Of a stretch of DNA of 64,000 nucleotides, positions 11,005-21,799 are shown in pieces (position 1 is the stretch's first letter; every line of letters begins with the position of its first letter). Below the pieces are notes generated by a model, which saw only the letters and a program-made list of their open reading frames with translations, ran no database searches and was not told where the DNA came from. The DNA is from Hedera helix (Eukaryota; Streptophyta; Magnoliopsida; Apiales; Araliaceae). The stretch is from the NCBI GenBank assembly GCA_947179155.2, contig OX359275.1:7009501-7073500 (forward strand). The letters run 5' to 3'. The position numbers were made by a program, and so were the translations under genes.

Positions 11005-11817
11005 GTAGATGCCAATCTTGATTCCGGCTAGACATATATAATGATTTATGTGAATTTAGATATTTATTGTTATGTCCTCTAATCCACAATGTTGTGGGGC
11101 AGACTCTATGAAATGCTGTAATAGAATAACCCTAATAAAAGGGGGAATAAATTATAAATGAATATATGTTATGACGTGGTTGCGTCGCTAGATATTTATG
11201 TTGTGCACAATATAAATGTACGATAGACTGATCACATAGAGTACACATTTAAAATGAAATACAGTCTTATGACTGACCCCGGGTAGTATTAGTCTTTATA
11301 ATTGGTATTGTTCTTAATGAGTTATTGGTCTTGTGATCATACAACAAGCAAGTTTCCTATTTCAAGCTAATCATGTAAAGTTTATGTTATATTTTCATGT
11401 TCATTCACAGAACTGTTATTGATTCAGCCTCATTGTAAATGATTTTATTTCATTATTTCAGAAATATCATGTCATTATTTGATTATGTACTTGCTGAGTT
11501 ATTTTATGCTCACCCTTGCTTTAACATGATATTTTAGCTGAACCTGAACAGGCCGAGGGGTCGAGAACAGATAAAGGAAAGGGGAAGGCTATCAAACAGT
11601 AAATGCTTATTTATGGAGTTTACATAGATGTCATATTTTTGTAATATATTATGTACGAATGTGTTGTATATATAAAGGTATTTAAAACTTAAGAATAGTT
11701 ATGTATTATTGTAAATTAAGTTTTATTTTTCAGAATGAATGGATGGAATTGAATGGTAGTGTAGTATCATGAGCATCGAATCTGTGGTTCAGGGGACCCA
11801 GTTTTGGGGGCGTCACA
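11005..11817 (+). repeat. 3' LTR remnant of the first gypsy element
   Basis: It matches 2213-3030 from 'aaaaggt.gatgccaatcttgattcc' to the terminal GGGGGCGTCACA. The left edge is fused to integrase, so the PPT and the start of this LTR were lost in one deletion. Bases 11818-12000 to its right hold nothing I recognise. Confidence 0.88.
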
Positions 11818-12000
11818 GCTTCCCTTTCAGCCTTTCCTTCTTTACTTTCTTCATGTTACTGGTCTTAGTTTGAACCAACTGGTCCCCAATTCCTTTATCC
11901 ATCTTTTCAGCTTTATGCCCTTTTATGCTTCGAGGAATATAGAGCCCAGTCTAGATTTTCTTTTCCAATTTTTTACTTTGGAAGGTAGTAGAGAAGAGTG

Positions 12001-13725
12001 TGATAAGTGGATTTTATACCTATTCATTGAATATTTTTAAGCTTAATAATTATTGAGTTTTTAAGTATTTTATTTATTATTATATGTTTTTATATTATTT
12101 TTATATATTTTTATTTTGTAGGTAAATTAAAGTGGAATGGCATTTATGTAAATAAGTAAGTTTTGAATGGAAAAACAGTAATTAAGTGCAGTAGAGGCAT
12201 AATCGTAATAACAACAACAAGGCAAGTTGGTGTATAGTTCACATGAATTAGCAAAGCAGCAGCCAAAGGATGCCGTGTTGCGTTCGTTCAGCAGAAAGGG
12301 AGGAGATCACGTAATGCGCACAGTCGTAAGCATCAACTGAAAGTGAAGCGACGTCGTTTTGGCTTCAAGAGCAGAATAGGAGTAGCACGCAATGCGTGGA
12401 CGGCTAGGATTAAAATTAAAACACACCATGTGCGGTCGTTTTGCTCGATTGCTTGGTCAATGGCGCGAATGGGCTATTTGGCAAAGCAGTTTATGCACAT
12501 AACGGGATTATTTTTAGATTTTTGATTCTTAATTGGTTTTTAATTTCACTTTTGCTTAGGATTATTACTGTACTCCTATAAATATACTACGAGAGACTTA
12601 TTTTCAGCATATTAGAATATATTAGAATAGAATTAACAAAATTTAACATAGATTAACATAGTTTGGAGTAAAATTTTACTAGATTTGAAGCAAATATTCA
12701 ACACGAATAATTCAAGAAGTAAAGGCAAAAGCTTCGGGATTGAAGATTGTGATTCGGGTGACAGACGGATATCAAAACACATATTTGAATCTCTTTTTTT
12801 TTTCTTTTTTTTTATAATTCTAAGATATTGAATTATTTGTGGATGATTTCTTTTTCAATCATAAACTAATTTTTATTTTAAGATTGCAATGGCACCTAAT
12901 ATTTTGTTTAAATTAATTATTTTCTTTTTAATTATTATTGATTATATATAAATTGTTTATCATATTTTATGCGTTCAAGTATTTAATTAATTACATTAAT
13001 TAATGTGGTAACCTATATGAAGTTGACGAATGGATTACAGTGTTTATAACTAATTATATATTTTGAGCGTTAATGTATTAATTAATTGCATATAATTAAT
13101 GTGATAATTTATATGAAATTGAGAGATTGATTATAAATTTAGATATGAATATGGTAACATATGTTTGTGATTTCTGCGTTGATGGAATTCATGATTCATG
13201 TATAGGATAGAGATATACCTATATGTCATATGTAATTTTAAAGAGAATCTGATCTTCACGTATCCTTGTTAATTTAATTCACATAGAGATATGATGATTT
13301 TGTTAGCTAGGATGTTCCTTTCAATTATGTTGCATTTGTGCCGGATTTAGCAGGGATTTGTTTATATGTCATTGAGAGATGCATATAGATACTATAGATA
13401 TTATAAACAATTCTTGATTAATAATTCTATATAATTAGTTAATTAAAAAGGGATTGATGAGATTTAAATGAAACATTGGAGAAAATTATAATTTCAAGTA
13501 TTTTTAATCTGATTTAATTATTGTTATTAATTTATTTAGTAGTAAATTTTAATTAGTTTTATTTTATAATTTATTGTAATTTTTTAAATAAAATTAATTT
13601 GATATAAAATTAGTACTTTGTAATTATTATTATTTAATTCTCTGTGGTAGCGATACCTTGCTTGCCATTATATTGCTATCTGATCGCGTATACTTGCGTG
13701 TGAAATCCTAATTTAAAAATAGACA
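12001..13725 (+). repeat. LTR of the Athila-like element
   Basis: It starts TGATAAGTGGATTTTA; the same start (TAATAAGTGGATTTTA) is seen at 16915, right after a polypurine tract. The end is placed at AGACA (13725), eleven bases before the PBS. Bases 12001-12190 and 16915-17145 align well. Confidence 0.75.
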
Positions 13726-13735
13726 AAAAAGTTTT

Positions 13736-13753
13736 TGGCGCCGTTACTGGGGA
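13736..13753 (+). other. tRNA-Asp primer binding site
   Basis: TGGCGCCGTTACTGGGGA matches the complement of plant tRNA-Asp 3' end (family form TGGCGCCGTTGCCGGGGA) at all but two positions. This PBS is characteristic of Athila elements. Confidence 0.85.
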
Positions 13754-13862
13754 ATTAATTTAATAAATTTTGTCAATATTAATTTCAATCAAATTAGTCT
13801 TAATTTAAACGTGTATATTTTTATTTTATTTTATTTTTTATTTTTACTTCCTGTTTCAGGCA

Positions 13863-14371
13863 TGATAGAGGGAATATTTGAGTTGTTGACTGCACAAGCT
13901 ACAGAACTTACTAGGAAACTTGACGCAATTAATAGTTAGCTCATTTAGAATGCCTACCATCAGCAGCGAGCCAACTACACCCTAAACTACTTTCATCCTA
14001 GTTTTCAGAATCATTCGATATATTTGTGGAGTAACAACTATCAAGCCCAATATTTTGCTCCCAATCCATCATATCTGTTAGAATTGGCGTATCAAGCTCA
14101 ATCGTATGAATTCTCATATTAACAACTTCTACTACAGCAAGAGAAAAAAACAAATTTGGAGGAAATCCTTACTAAGGCCATAGAGCGATCCGAGTTGAAC
14201 ATTAAAAGTAATGAAGAATTAATACAAAATTTGGAGATTCGAAGGGAACAACTTGCCGATGTAGTCAACAGTTGCCTTCATGGAACTTTACTTAGCGATA
14301 CAGAGATGAATCTTAAGGAGGAAAATAAAGAGTAGCGTGAGGTAGATATATTAGAATATGGAAATGAGCTA
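13863..14371 (+). pseudogene. C-terminal gag remnant (Athila type)
   Basis: The ATG at 13863 opens MIEGIFELLTAQATELTRKL with stops soon after. Further on the frame gives NYHPSF/NHS-like Asn- and Gln-rich sequence, then NLEIRREQLADVV and HGTLLSDTEMN. These correspond to the conserved 'NLE.Q.GQLA' and 'QGTLPSDTE.NP' segments that follow the zinc knuckle in Athila gag (compare 26110-26640 here). The rest of gag and all of pol are absent; stops are frequent. Confidence 0.6.
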
Positions 14372-16901
14372 TAAATGCTAAAAGAGTAAATCTAATGTGG
14401 TATCATTTAGATGAGAAAAATGATGATGAGGTTGAAAACAATAGGAACAAGGTTTGGGAAGAGAAAAAGAAGGACGATGATGATCAAGTGGTGAGCTCGA
14501 ATGGTATTATGAAAAATCCGATGGTGCCTTTCGTGTAACAAATTCATAATTCTAAAGAGTACTATCGAGTTGACTATGTTGAATGCAATGATAACATGAA
14601 TGAATTCAAGTTTGGGGGTGATTCGCAATTTTATAATGATGCCAAGGAATTCAAAGAAAAGACAAAGATGAGATATGAAATGATAATTTTTGTAATTAAG
14701 TCTAATTGAAGGAAGGGAGTAGTCATGTTGAGACTTTAAAATAAATGCTTATTCGGAGGCAACCTAAATTTTAGTTTTAGTTTTATTTTTTATTTTTATT
14801 TTTAGTAGATTTCTTAGTAGTAAATTTTAGTTTTTTTTTTTTTGGTTATTTGTTTTAATATTTTTTTGTTTTTGTTTTAGGCCTATACACTCAGACTTAG
14901 TAGATGAGGAGAAAAATGCTATATATTCAAGGGGAGTCATTTGTTTTTAAATTCCTTTATTTTATTTTGAATTTTGTGAGTATATTTATTACAAACCCTC
15001 ACGAGACATAATTCGTCCACTTCAGGTAACATTGGGGTTTAAAGGCTTGTTGCACATGCTAAGTACAATCTGTTTCCTACAAAAATGGGGTAGTGTATTA
15101 ATTAACATATTTTATTCTATTTCTAGGATGTGTCTCTTGGGCAATAAATTAATATTTGAATTTTAAATATTATAGTTGATGATAAAATTTTGATTTTCGT
15201 TTAATAACTTTTATAAAAGGGATAGATTTTGTTAGTTTGAATTTTGGCTATTTGTTGGTTATTACTTTGTTTAGTATCCTTTTATTTTATGTACATATGC
15301 ATTTGTGTTGAGCTAATTTTAATTTAAGAAAAGTTTATATGGTTAAATACTTATGAAAGATATTTTTTGAACTCTATATTTTTATTTGATCATAACTTGA
15401 AGTGAAATATGAGGTTGAATATAATTTGGGGGAAAGGATTAAGGTACTTTTCTAGGATTATTAAAATTGAATTTTCCCAAGTAAAAAAAAAAGAAGAAAA
15501 ATAAAGTTTATGGTGAGTTGAGATGCAACATAAAAGACACTCACTCATAAACACATGTGAAGCGAGAGGTAGTGTAAAACGCACTCGCTGACTAGAAAAA
15601 AAAGTTGAAAAAAGTGAGATAAAGCATAAATGCACCCACTTAATTGAAAAAAAAAGCTTTAAAAAATATTAATAATCTTAGTGTATTTAATTGTTTTAAA
15701 AACCTTTTGATCCTCTAGTTATATTTGCCTTTATTAGTGGAGAGGGATGTAAAAATAAGAGTATAGAGTTTTGTTGTTTATATTTTTGATATCTTTTATG
15801 GGGGCATTTAACTATGTGTGCGGATCTAAGTTTTTTTTATCACTAGTTTGATACATTTGAATTTCACACACACACAAAATATCTTGAGTACTGTAAGATT
15901 AATAAATATTATAAAATTTTGGGCTTCGCATATTTTTGAATTTTTTTTGAGTTATCATTTAAAAATATTTAAGGTCAATTTTAAAATTCATATTAATTTG
16001 TTGCTCAAGTAAGTTATTTGTTCGGTAGAGTTTAAAAATATAAGGGATATATTTTGTTAGTCTGAATTTTGGCTATTTGTTGGTTATTACTTTGTTTGGT
16101 ATCCTTTTATTTTATGCACATATCCATTTGTGTTGAGCTAGTTTTAATTTAAGAAAAGTTTATATGGTTAAATATTTATGAAAGATATTTTTTGAACTCT
16201 ATATTTTTATTGATTATAACCTGAAGTAAAATATGAGGTTGAATATAATTTGGGGGAAAGGATTAAGGTACTTTTCTAGGATTATTAAAATTGAATTTTC
16301 CCAAGTAGAAAAAAAAGAAGAAAAATAAAGTTTGTGGTGAGTTGAGATGGAGCATAAAAGACACTCACTCATAAACACATGTGAAGTGAGAGGTAGCGTA
16401 AAACGCACTCACTGGCTAGAAAAAAAAAGCTGAAAAAAGTGAGATGGAGCATAAATGCACCAACTTAATTGGAAAAAAAAAGAGCTTAAAAAAATATTAA
16501 TAATCTTAGTGTATTTAATTGTTTTAAAAACCTTTTGATCCTCTAGTTATATTTGCCTTTATTAGTGGAGAGGGATGTAAAAATAAGAGTATAGAGTTTT
16601 GTTGTATATTTTTTTGATATCTTTTATGGGGACATTTAACTATGTGTGCGGATCTAAGTTTTTTTATCGCTAGTTTGATACATTTGGATTTCACACACAC
16701 ACGAAGTATCTTGAGTACTGTAAGATTAATAAATATTTTAAAATTTTGGGCTTTGCATATTTTTGAATTTTTTTTGAGTTATCATTTAAAAATATTTGAG
16801 GTCAATTTTAACATTCATATTAATTTGTTGCTCAAGTAAGTTATTTGTTTGGTAGAGTTTAATATTAGTTTTTGTTTTGCTTAAGGGTAAACAAAAGTTT
16901 A
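14372..16901 (+). repeat. Non-coding interior with an 820 bp tandem duplication
   Basis: The segment from about 15220 ('gatagattttgttagt') to 16030 recurs at about 16046-16858 with small differences; both copies end TTGCTCAAGTAAGTTATTTG. The duplicated part includes a purine-rich run (GGGGGAAAGGATTAAGG) and a 'cacacacaca' tract. No coding sequence is recognised in 14372-16901. Confidence 0.85.
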
Positions 16902-17150
16902 AGTTTGGGGGTATTAATAAGTGGATTTTATTCCTATTTGTTGAATGTTTTTATGTTTAATAATTTGTGAGTTTTTAAGGTTTTTTTTAGTATTTCAGGT
17001 ATTTTATTTATTCTTATGTGTTTTTATTATTTTAATTTTAATTTTAATTTTTATTTTGTAGGTAAATTAGAGTGGAATGTCATTTCTATAAATAAGCAAG
17101 TTATAAGTGGAAAAACAGTAATTAAGTGTTGTAGGGGCATAATCACAATT
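16902..17150 (+). repeat. Polypurine tract and start of the second LTR (truncated)
   Basis: AAGTTTGGGGGTAT (about 16901-16914) is a typical Athila PPT, directly followed by TAATAAGTGG, matching the LTR start at 12001. Similarity to the first LTR runs to about 17145 and then stops. Confidence 0.8.
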
Positions 17151-17158
17151 AAGCCATC

Positions 17159-18442
17159 ATGGCAGTTGTTGGAATGACTAGGACAAGGTTGCCTGGGATT
17201 GAGAAGTTGTTGAAGGCAAGGAAATTACAGGAGTTTGCTCTACTACCCACTTCATCTAGGGAAGGCCGAAGGGATTGATTAAAGGATCCCTCAGTGTCTC
17301 GGCGGCGGTCCTTGCCTCTGTTGTTTTGGCCCCTCCTCTTGTCTCAGTCGTTGAGCTGAAGGATACTCTCATCCCGGTTCTAGCAGATACTGGTTTTCTT
17401 TAGCAAATTCCCCTTACTAATATCGACTAGGCGGAGCCTCCACAATAATCTTTTGTTGTAGAGTCCGAGCCTTCAGTCTCTAAAGAGGTGGTGAAGTTGA
17501 AGAGGAAGTCAAAGAGGAAGGAGAGGGTTTCAGACTCCCCTTCAATGCCGAAGAAGCAGAAGGTGTATGCCAATGAGGCCGGTTAGGGGACTTCGGGTGG
17601 TGTGGACCTTCTCACCGGCCACAATGAGTTCAATCAGGAATTTTTTGACTATTTCAAACCTGGAGCTAAAGATTCGAGGTTTATACAGATGTATCTCTTT
17701 TACCAAGCACATATAGCCTTTCTGTATATTCTAAGCTCGTATTCTCAATCCTTTATTTATTATTTTTGATATCTTGAATCTGTTGTATCCGAAATAGGTC
17801 AATGCAACCTTTCTCTGCATCACTGATAAGCAGAAGAAGCTTACGGAAGAGGTCGAAAAGTACAAAACTAACAAGAAGTGTTATCGTAAAGCGTTCCAAT
17901 ATACCACCTCTGTTCTCAAGGATCTTCAAACTAGTTTAGAAGTGGTGAAGATGGACAGGGATGATGAGATTGCCAGGCTACAGGAGGACTTGAAGACCTC
18001 CAAAGCTGAAAAATTAGAAGCTGAGCGATTGGGAGCCGAAACCTATAAGAAGCTTCTGATAGAGGAAAATAAAATGAGGGTCATTGAAGGGGAACATGAT
18101 AAGGCTTTAGCTTAGCTTTAAGACAGGGAAGAGACTATCAAAGCCAATTCCTAGTGATTAGCACGTTTATTTAGCCATTACTTGGAAAAGCAAGTTGATA
18201 ACTGAACCATAAGGGAGGAGGATTTGGTTAAAGATCCTTCTCTCGAAGTGTCCCCTTCTCACATATCCCCAAAAAATTGCCAACGGATCATAGCAGAGTA
18301 CAAAGCTTCAGATGAATTTGCTGAGGAGATTGATCGCCATGTGTTGAGTGAATTCAACGAAGGCTTTGACCTGGCCAAGGAGATGATCCATAAGAAAGGG
18401 CATTCTCTTGAAGACATTGGGCTTGTTTTCCTTGAGGATTAA
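17159..18442 (+). pseudogene. Antisense ORF of the Tat element (coiled-coil protein)
   Basis: This frame runs opposite to the element's pol. It starts MAVVGMTRTRLPGIEKLLKA (17159), shifts frame near 17270, then gives a basic, NLS-like stretch (KLKRKSKRKERV, KKQKV, about 17490-17565), HNEFNQEFFDYFKPG, and after an intron-like gap (17740-17800) a long coiled coil (KQKKLTEEVEKYKT to ENKMRVIEGEHDKA). The C-terminal end reads IAEYKASDEFAEEI and EFNEGFDLAKEMI and stops at 18442. That tail resembles plant retrotransposon ORF proteins often labelled 'putative transposase, gypsy type'. Antisense ORFs between integrase and 3' LTR are known in Tat-lineage elements such as Grande. At least five stops or shifts, so not functional here; the original role is unknown. 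Confidence 0.6.
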
Positions 18443-18735
18443 CTTCTTTTCCACATTTTTTTTGTAATTTTTTGTAAATATTTTGATCAAACAACCAAAC
18501 TTCAACTTTTGGATTTATATTATGTCATTTTCTTGTCTTCTTTATTACCACTCTGTTGTGCTAAATATTATATGTGTTCAATGCAATTGTTACCCCTTAG
18601 ACTCCTTGCCCCCCAGCCTTGTATGAGAGAATCAAAGATAAGGCTTAAGAACAAGGTAAGGTATTAATCAGAACAAAGTACACTAATATTTAACAAAATG
18701 GTTGTAGGACAAGTAAAATGACTAAGTTTTAAAAA
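18443..18735. other. Spacer after the antisense ORF
   Basis: AT-rich, no coding sequence. It contains 'ccttgccccccagccttgtatgag' near 18605; a similar 'ctttcttgcccc' context with 'aaggctta' occurs near 20265-20310 after the second plus-strand ORF, so the two downstream flanks may be paralogous. Confidence 0.4.
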
Positions 18736-18739
18736 GTAT

Positions 18740-19095
18740 CCGCTTCAGGAGCTTAACTGCCTCCTACCGAAGAGTATTTTCCTTCAAAAATCTAAGAATA
18801 TCGGATCAAAAAGTGAATCTTCGAGGTTGCAAAGATTTCAGACCGAAGGGCATTTCTTTCGAGAGCTTAAAAACTTTCGATTGAAGGTAATTATCTTTCA
18901 GGAGTCGTAAGGCATTAGACTGAAGGGTAAACTTCTTTGGGATCCCAGGCTTGTCGAACCGAAGGGTGACTCCTTTGAGTTCCCGGGTTTTCAGACCAAA
19001 GAGAGATTTCCTTTGGGATTCCGAGGACGTCAGACCGGAGTATTAAATCTTTGGGATTTTCAAGGTTATCAGACCAAAAGGGCGACTTGTATCAG
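18740..19095 (+). repeat. Degenerate ~45-50 bp minisatellite in the Tat 3' region
   Basis: A unit like 'tTTGGGATtcc.agg.ttgTCAGACCgaAGGGtgactt' recurs about seven times with indels (for example ATTTCAGACCGAAGGG near 18836, TTTCAGACCAAAGAG near 18990, GTCAGACCGGAG near 19030, ATCAGACCAAAAGGGCG near 19070). Tandem repeats in the 3' untranslated region are a known habit of Tat/Ogre elements and can seed satellite DNA. Confidence 0.75.
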
Positions 19096-19436
19096 AATGA
19101 ACATTTTAAATTTACTGCTACCGGAGTTGGGCCAATTACATGTCCTATTAGCTCGCCAAATGTTCACTTGATGTTTAACTTTGTATAAATTATAGGCCTA
19201 ATCTCGGAGTATAAGATAAGTAGACCCAAATCTTTGAATTTGAATTTGAAAGGAGACGCAATTTAAGGCTACAAATTCTTGAGAATTCCAGCCGGTTACC
19301 TTGGGATAATAATCGCAGCAGTTAATATAGAGAATCTTAATAGATTATCTTAGGATAACGAGTGTTTCCAAATCCAAAGACAAGATAAATGCCGAGACTC
19401 TGGGAATTCCAATTGAACTATTACTCTATAGTCTGA

Positions 19437-19446
19437 TATAAATAGG
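19437..19446 (+). promoter_or_regulatory. TATA box of a plus-strand (antisense) unit
   Basis: TATAAATAGG is a textbook plant TATA box. An ATG lies 91 bases downstream of its end (19537) and opens the plus-strand frame described next. It points away from the Tat pol genes, so it would drive antisense transcription. Confidence 0.5.
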
Positions 19447-19536
19447 GGTTGAGACAACTAGTTGTTCTCATACTATCAAAAAAAGTGATCTCCCATGATA
19501 CTTTGTAGCAATCATTTTCTTCCATCCCCAAGTTTC

Positions 19537-20081
19537 ATGGCTCCATTCTTCTCCACTATTGGAGGAACCGTATCTAAATATATGAGTGATGGGAGAGAAT
19601 ATGATATTAGATAGGTGATTCATTTCGAGTATGATCATGTTGCCAACTAAGTCTCTCTAATTGCTCTTCATGCCAGAAGGAGTCTCTCTAATTGCTTTTC
19701 ATGCAAGAGGAGGGGTTCCCATTGTTGCTCTTAGTCCTGGACTTTTGAAAGGGCGAGATTAATCTATCTTATAATTGAGGTTGGATTTTTCTCTCTTTTT
19801 CTTTGAGTTCTTTGAGTCAGTCCAGTTCTTCTTCTCCATCCAAGGATGAGCTTCTGGAGAAGCATATTTCTCTCTTGCTCTTTTCTTTCACTCTGAATAG
19901 AAAGAGGCAAGAACTGGGTTCCTTGAACTCTTCCCTTTAAAAAGAAAGGATTAAGACTGTAATGGATGCTTTTGCTGATGAGAAATGTAGCACGAGCTTC
20001 AACGATGGGCTCTTCCTCGAAGAGATGAACTATCAAGAAGGTGTACAAGGAGAAGATATATGGCAAGCTTTGTACTTTTAG
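19537..20081 (+). pseudogene. Second plus-strand ORF remnant in the Tat 3' region
   Basis: The ATG at 19537 starts MAPFFSTIGGTVSKYM and hits a stop near 19612. A second open piece near 19800-20081 gives a Ser-rich stretch (QSSSSSPSKDELLEKHISLL), a charged segment (NRKRQELGSLNSSL, KERIKTVMDAFADEK) and ends LEEMNYQEGVQGEDIWQALYF. A duplicated block (AGGAGTCTCTCTAATTGC.TTTCATGC, 19660-19710) lies between them. It looks like the remains of a small host-like or antisense protein gene behind the TATA at 19437. I do not recognise the family. Confidence 0.4.
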
Positions 20082-20389
20082 TCGATAGGACTCTTGTATC
20101 AGATTTAAAAAGATAGTATTCTGCAATAGTCCTTGTACAAATTTCGTCAATCAATAAAAATACAAAATTACATATTCTTGTTGTTTTATTTTGTTAGACT
20201 TGTTCTCTGTTATCAAATCTGATATATATTTGTGTTTTCTATTTAATGTTAAATTAACACTTAGGCTTTCTTGCCCCACGCAATTTTAGTTGTAAAGCTA
20301 AATATAAGGCTTAGAAATTTCTTAAGTTTGTCAAATCAATACAGAAGATAATAATGGAATAAAATGATAATTTTATTAATTTTGAAGAA

Positions 20390-21640
20390 GTAACAACTTC
20401 GATTAGAATCAACCTCAAAGACAAGTAAGGCATATGTACATGTATTTACTGGCAGTATTTTCGAAGGCAAACTGCATGCCACGTATGGGGTATGTTCTGG
20501 CCATCTACTGACTTAAGTTTATACGTCACCGACTTTATTACTTCAATAATTTGCTAAGGACCTTCCTAAGTGGGCATCAATTTGCCAATTTCTTGAGGCT
20601 TCGACTTCCCAGAGAACCAAATTGCCTACATGAAACATTCTGATCTTTAGTTTTTTGTTAGCCGTGTGCAGCTGATAAGTTGCAAGTATGAGCATTACAT
20701 TGTCTTGACACTCTTCGAGTATGTTGAGGTTTTCTCTAAGTCCCTTACCATTGAGTATCTCATTGAAGTTCTAAAACCTTAATAATGGAGCTCCAATCTC
20801 AACTAGGATTAAAGCTTTAGTTCTATAGGCTAACTTAAAGGGAGTTTCACCCGTTGTGGTTCAAGGAGTAGTTCGATAAGCCCATAATACATGGAGTAAT
20901 TCTTTGGGCCATTTCCCTTTTGCTTCCTCAAGTCTTTACTTCATCCCATTCAAAAGGTCTGATTTGGGACTTCAACTTGTTTGTTAACGGGTGGGCCACA
21001 GAAGTTCGACGTTGCTGTATGTTTAATTGTTGAAGGAAACCTTCAAACTTTCTTTCCACAAATTTAATCCTATTATCGGATACGAGGATCATTGGGATGC
21101 CAAAATGATAGACCACTTTCTCTTTGAAGAGTAGAAGGCAATACTCTTCGGTTATCCGAGTTAAAGGCTTAGCTTTTACCCATTTCATAAACTAATCTAT
21201 TGACACCACTATGAATTTGACCTGTCCTTTTCTTTTGTGGAGGGGGACCCAAGATGTTGCTTCCTCATACAGTAAATGGAATCGAAGATAGGATCAGTGT
21301 TAACTCTTCGAGAGGTTGTCGAGGTACTGAGGCAAAATCTTAACATTTGGGGTACTTCTTGACATAGTCTTTTGCGTCTCGTAGCATTGTCGGCCAATAA
21401 TAGCCTTTCCAAAGGATCTTATATGAGAGTGACTTAACACCTATATGATCTCCACAAATACCTTCATGTACTTCCCGAAGTATGTAGTTGGCCTATTCGG
21501 GGCATATGCAGAGGAGTAGTGGTGATAAGTAAGACTTTTTGTAGAGTTGATCATTATTGATACAATATTTGGTGGAGTTACATCTGATTTCTTGAGCCTG
21601 AACTTTATCCTCGCGTAAAACATCATTTCTCAATAAGTCT
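20390..21640 (-). pseudogene. Integrase of the Tat element (broken)
   Basis: On the minus strand: a zinc-binding remnant (WKGYYWPTMLRDAKDYVK, near 21400), then FMKWVKAKPLTRITEEY, the second Asp in LVSDNRIKF, and SVAHPLTNK. The family Glu after Asn-Gly-Gln is not visible, and the frame breaks there. Downstream come KELLHVLWAYRTTP, TGETPFKLAYRTKALI and FHVGNLVLWEVEAS, which are conserved C-terminal Tat integrase segments, ending near 20390. It would have inserted the element cDNA; stops and shifts (near 21190, 20940, 20860) make it dead. Confidence 0.8.
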
Positions 21641-21799
21641 ATTATTGGAGTCATTAAAATTTTTTTTGATCAGTGTATAACACCTCATTGGCTAAAGTGC
21701 TTGGCTGTTCCAACACCTCAAGATATATTGAACCATCTAGTGACTCTTGATCGGTGGTAGCGAGTTTGGATAGAGCATTGACCATAATGTTTTCAGTTT

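Larger units (their letters stand above)
1..11817 (+). mobile_element. Decayed Ty3/gypsy chromovirus-like retrotransposon
   Basis: The order is 5' LTR (ending 3030), tRNA-Met primer site, extra ORF (3230-3907), gag (4302 on), protease, RT, RNase H, a foreign solo LTR, the rest of RNase H, integrase, and a 3' LTR remnant ending at 11817. The order RT-RNase H-INT is that of Ty3/gypsy, and gag and pol resemble the Tekay/Del chromovirus lineage. All coding parts carry stops and frameshifts, so the copy is dead. The end of integrase, any chromodomain, the PPT and the start of the 3' LTR are missing: integrase runs straight into LTR sequence near 11004. The left end of the 5' LTR was not located and may lie outside the window. 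Confidence 0.8.
12001..17150 (+). mobile_element. Athila-like element with only a gag remnant
   Basis: LTR (12001-13725), then a tRNA-Asp PBS, a gag fragment, about 2.5 kb of AT-rich non-coding sequence with an internal duplication, a PPT (16902-16914) and the start of the second LTR (16915-17150). No protease, RT, RNase H or integrase is seen, so the element needed proteins from elsewhere. Lineage: the PBS type and the purine tract before the LTR fit Athila, and its 3' non-coding part (about 15840-16030) resembles that of the Athila element at 42950-43140. The second LTR stops at about 17150, where Tat-element sequence begins. Confidence 0.75.

Noticed and set aside
18740..19095. CRISPR-like or tRNA-array pattern
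   Set aside because: Units are degenerate, of uneven length and contiguous; better explained as a minisatellite of the Tat 3' region.
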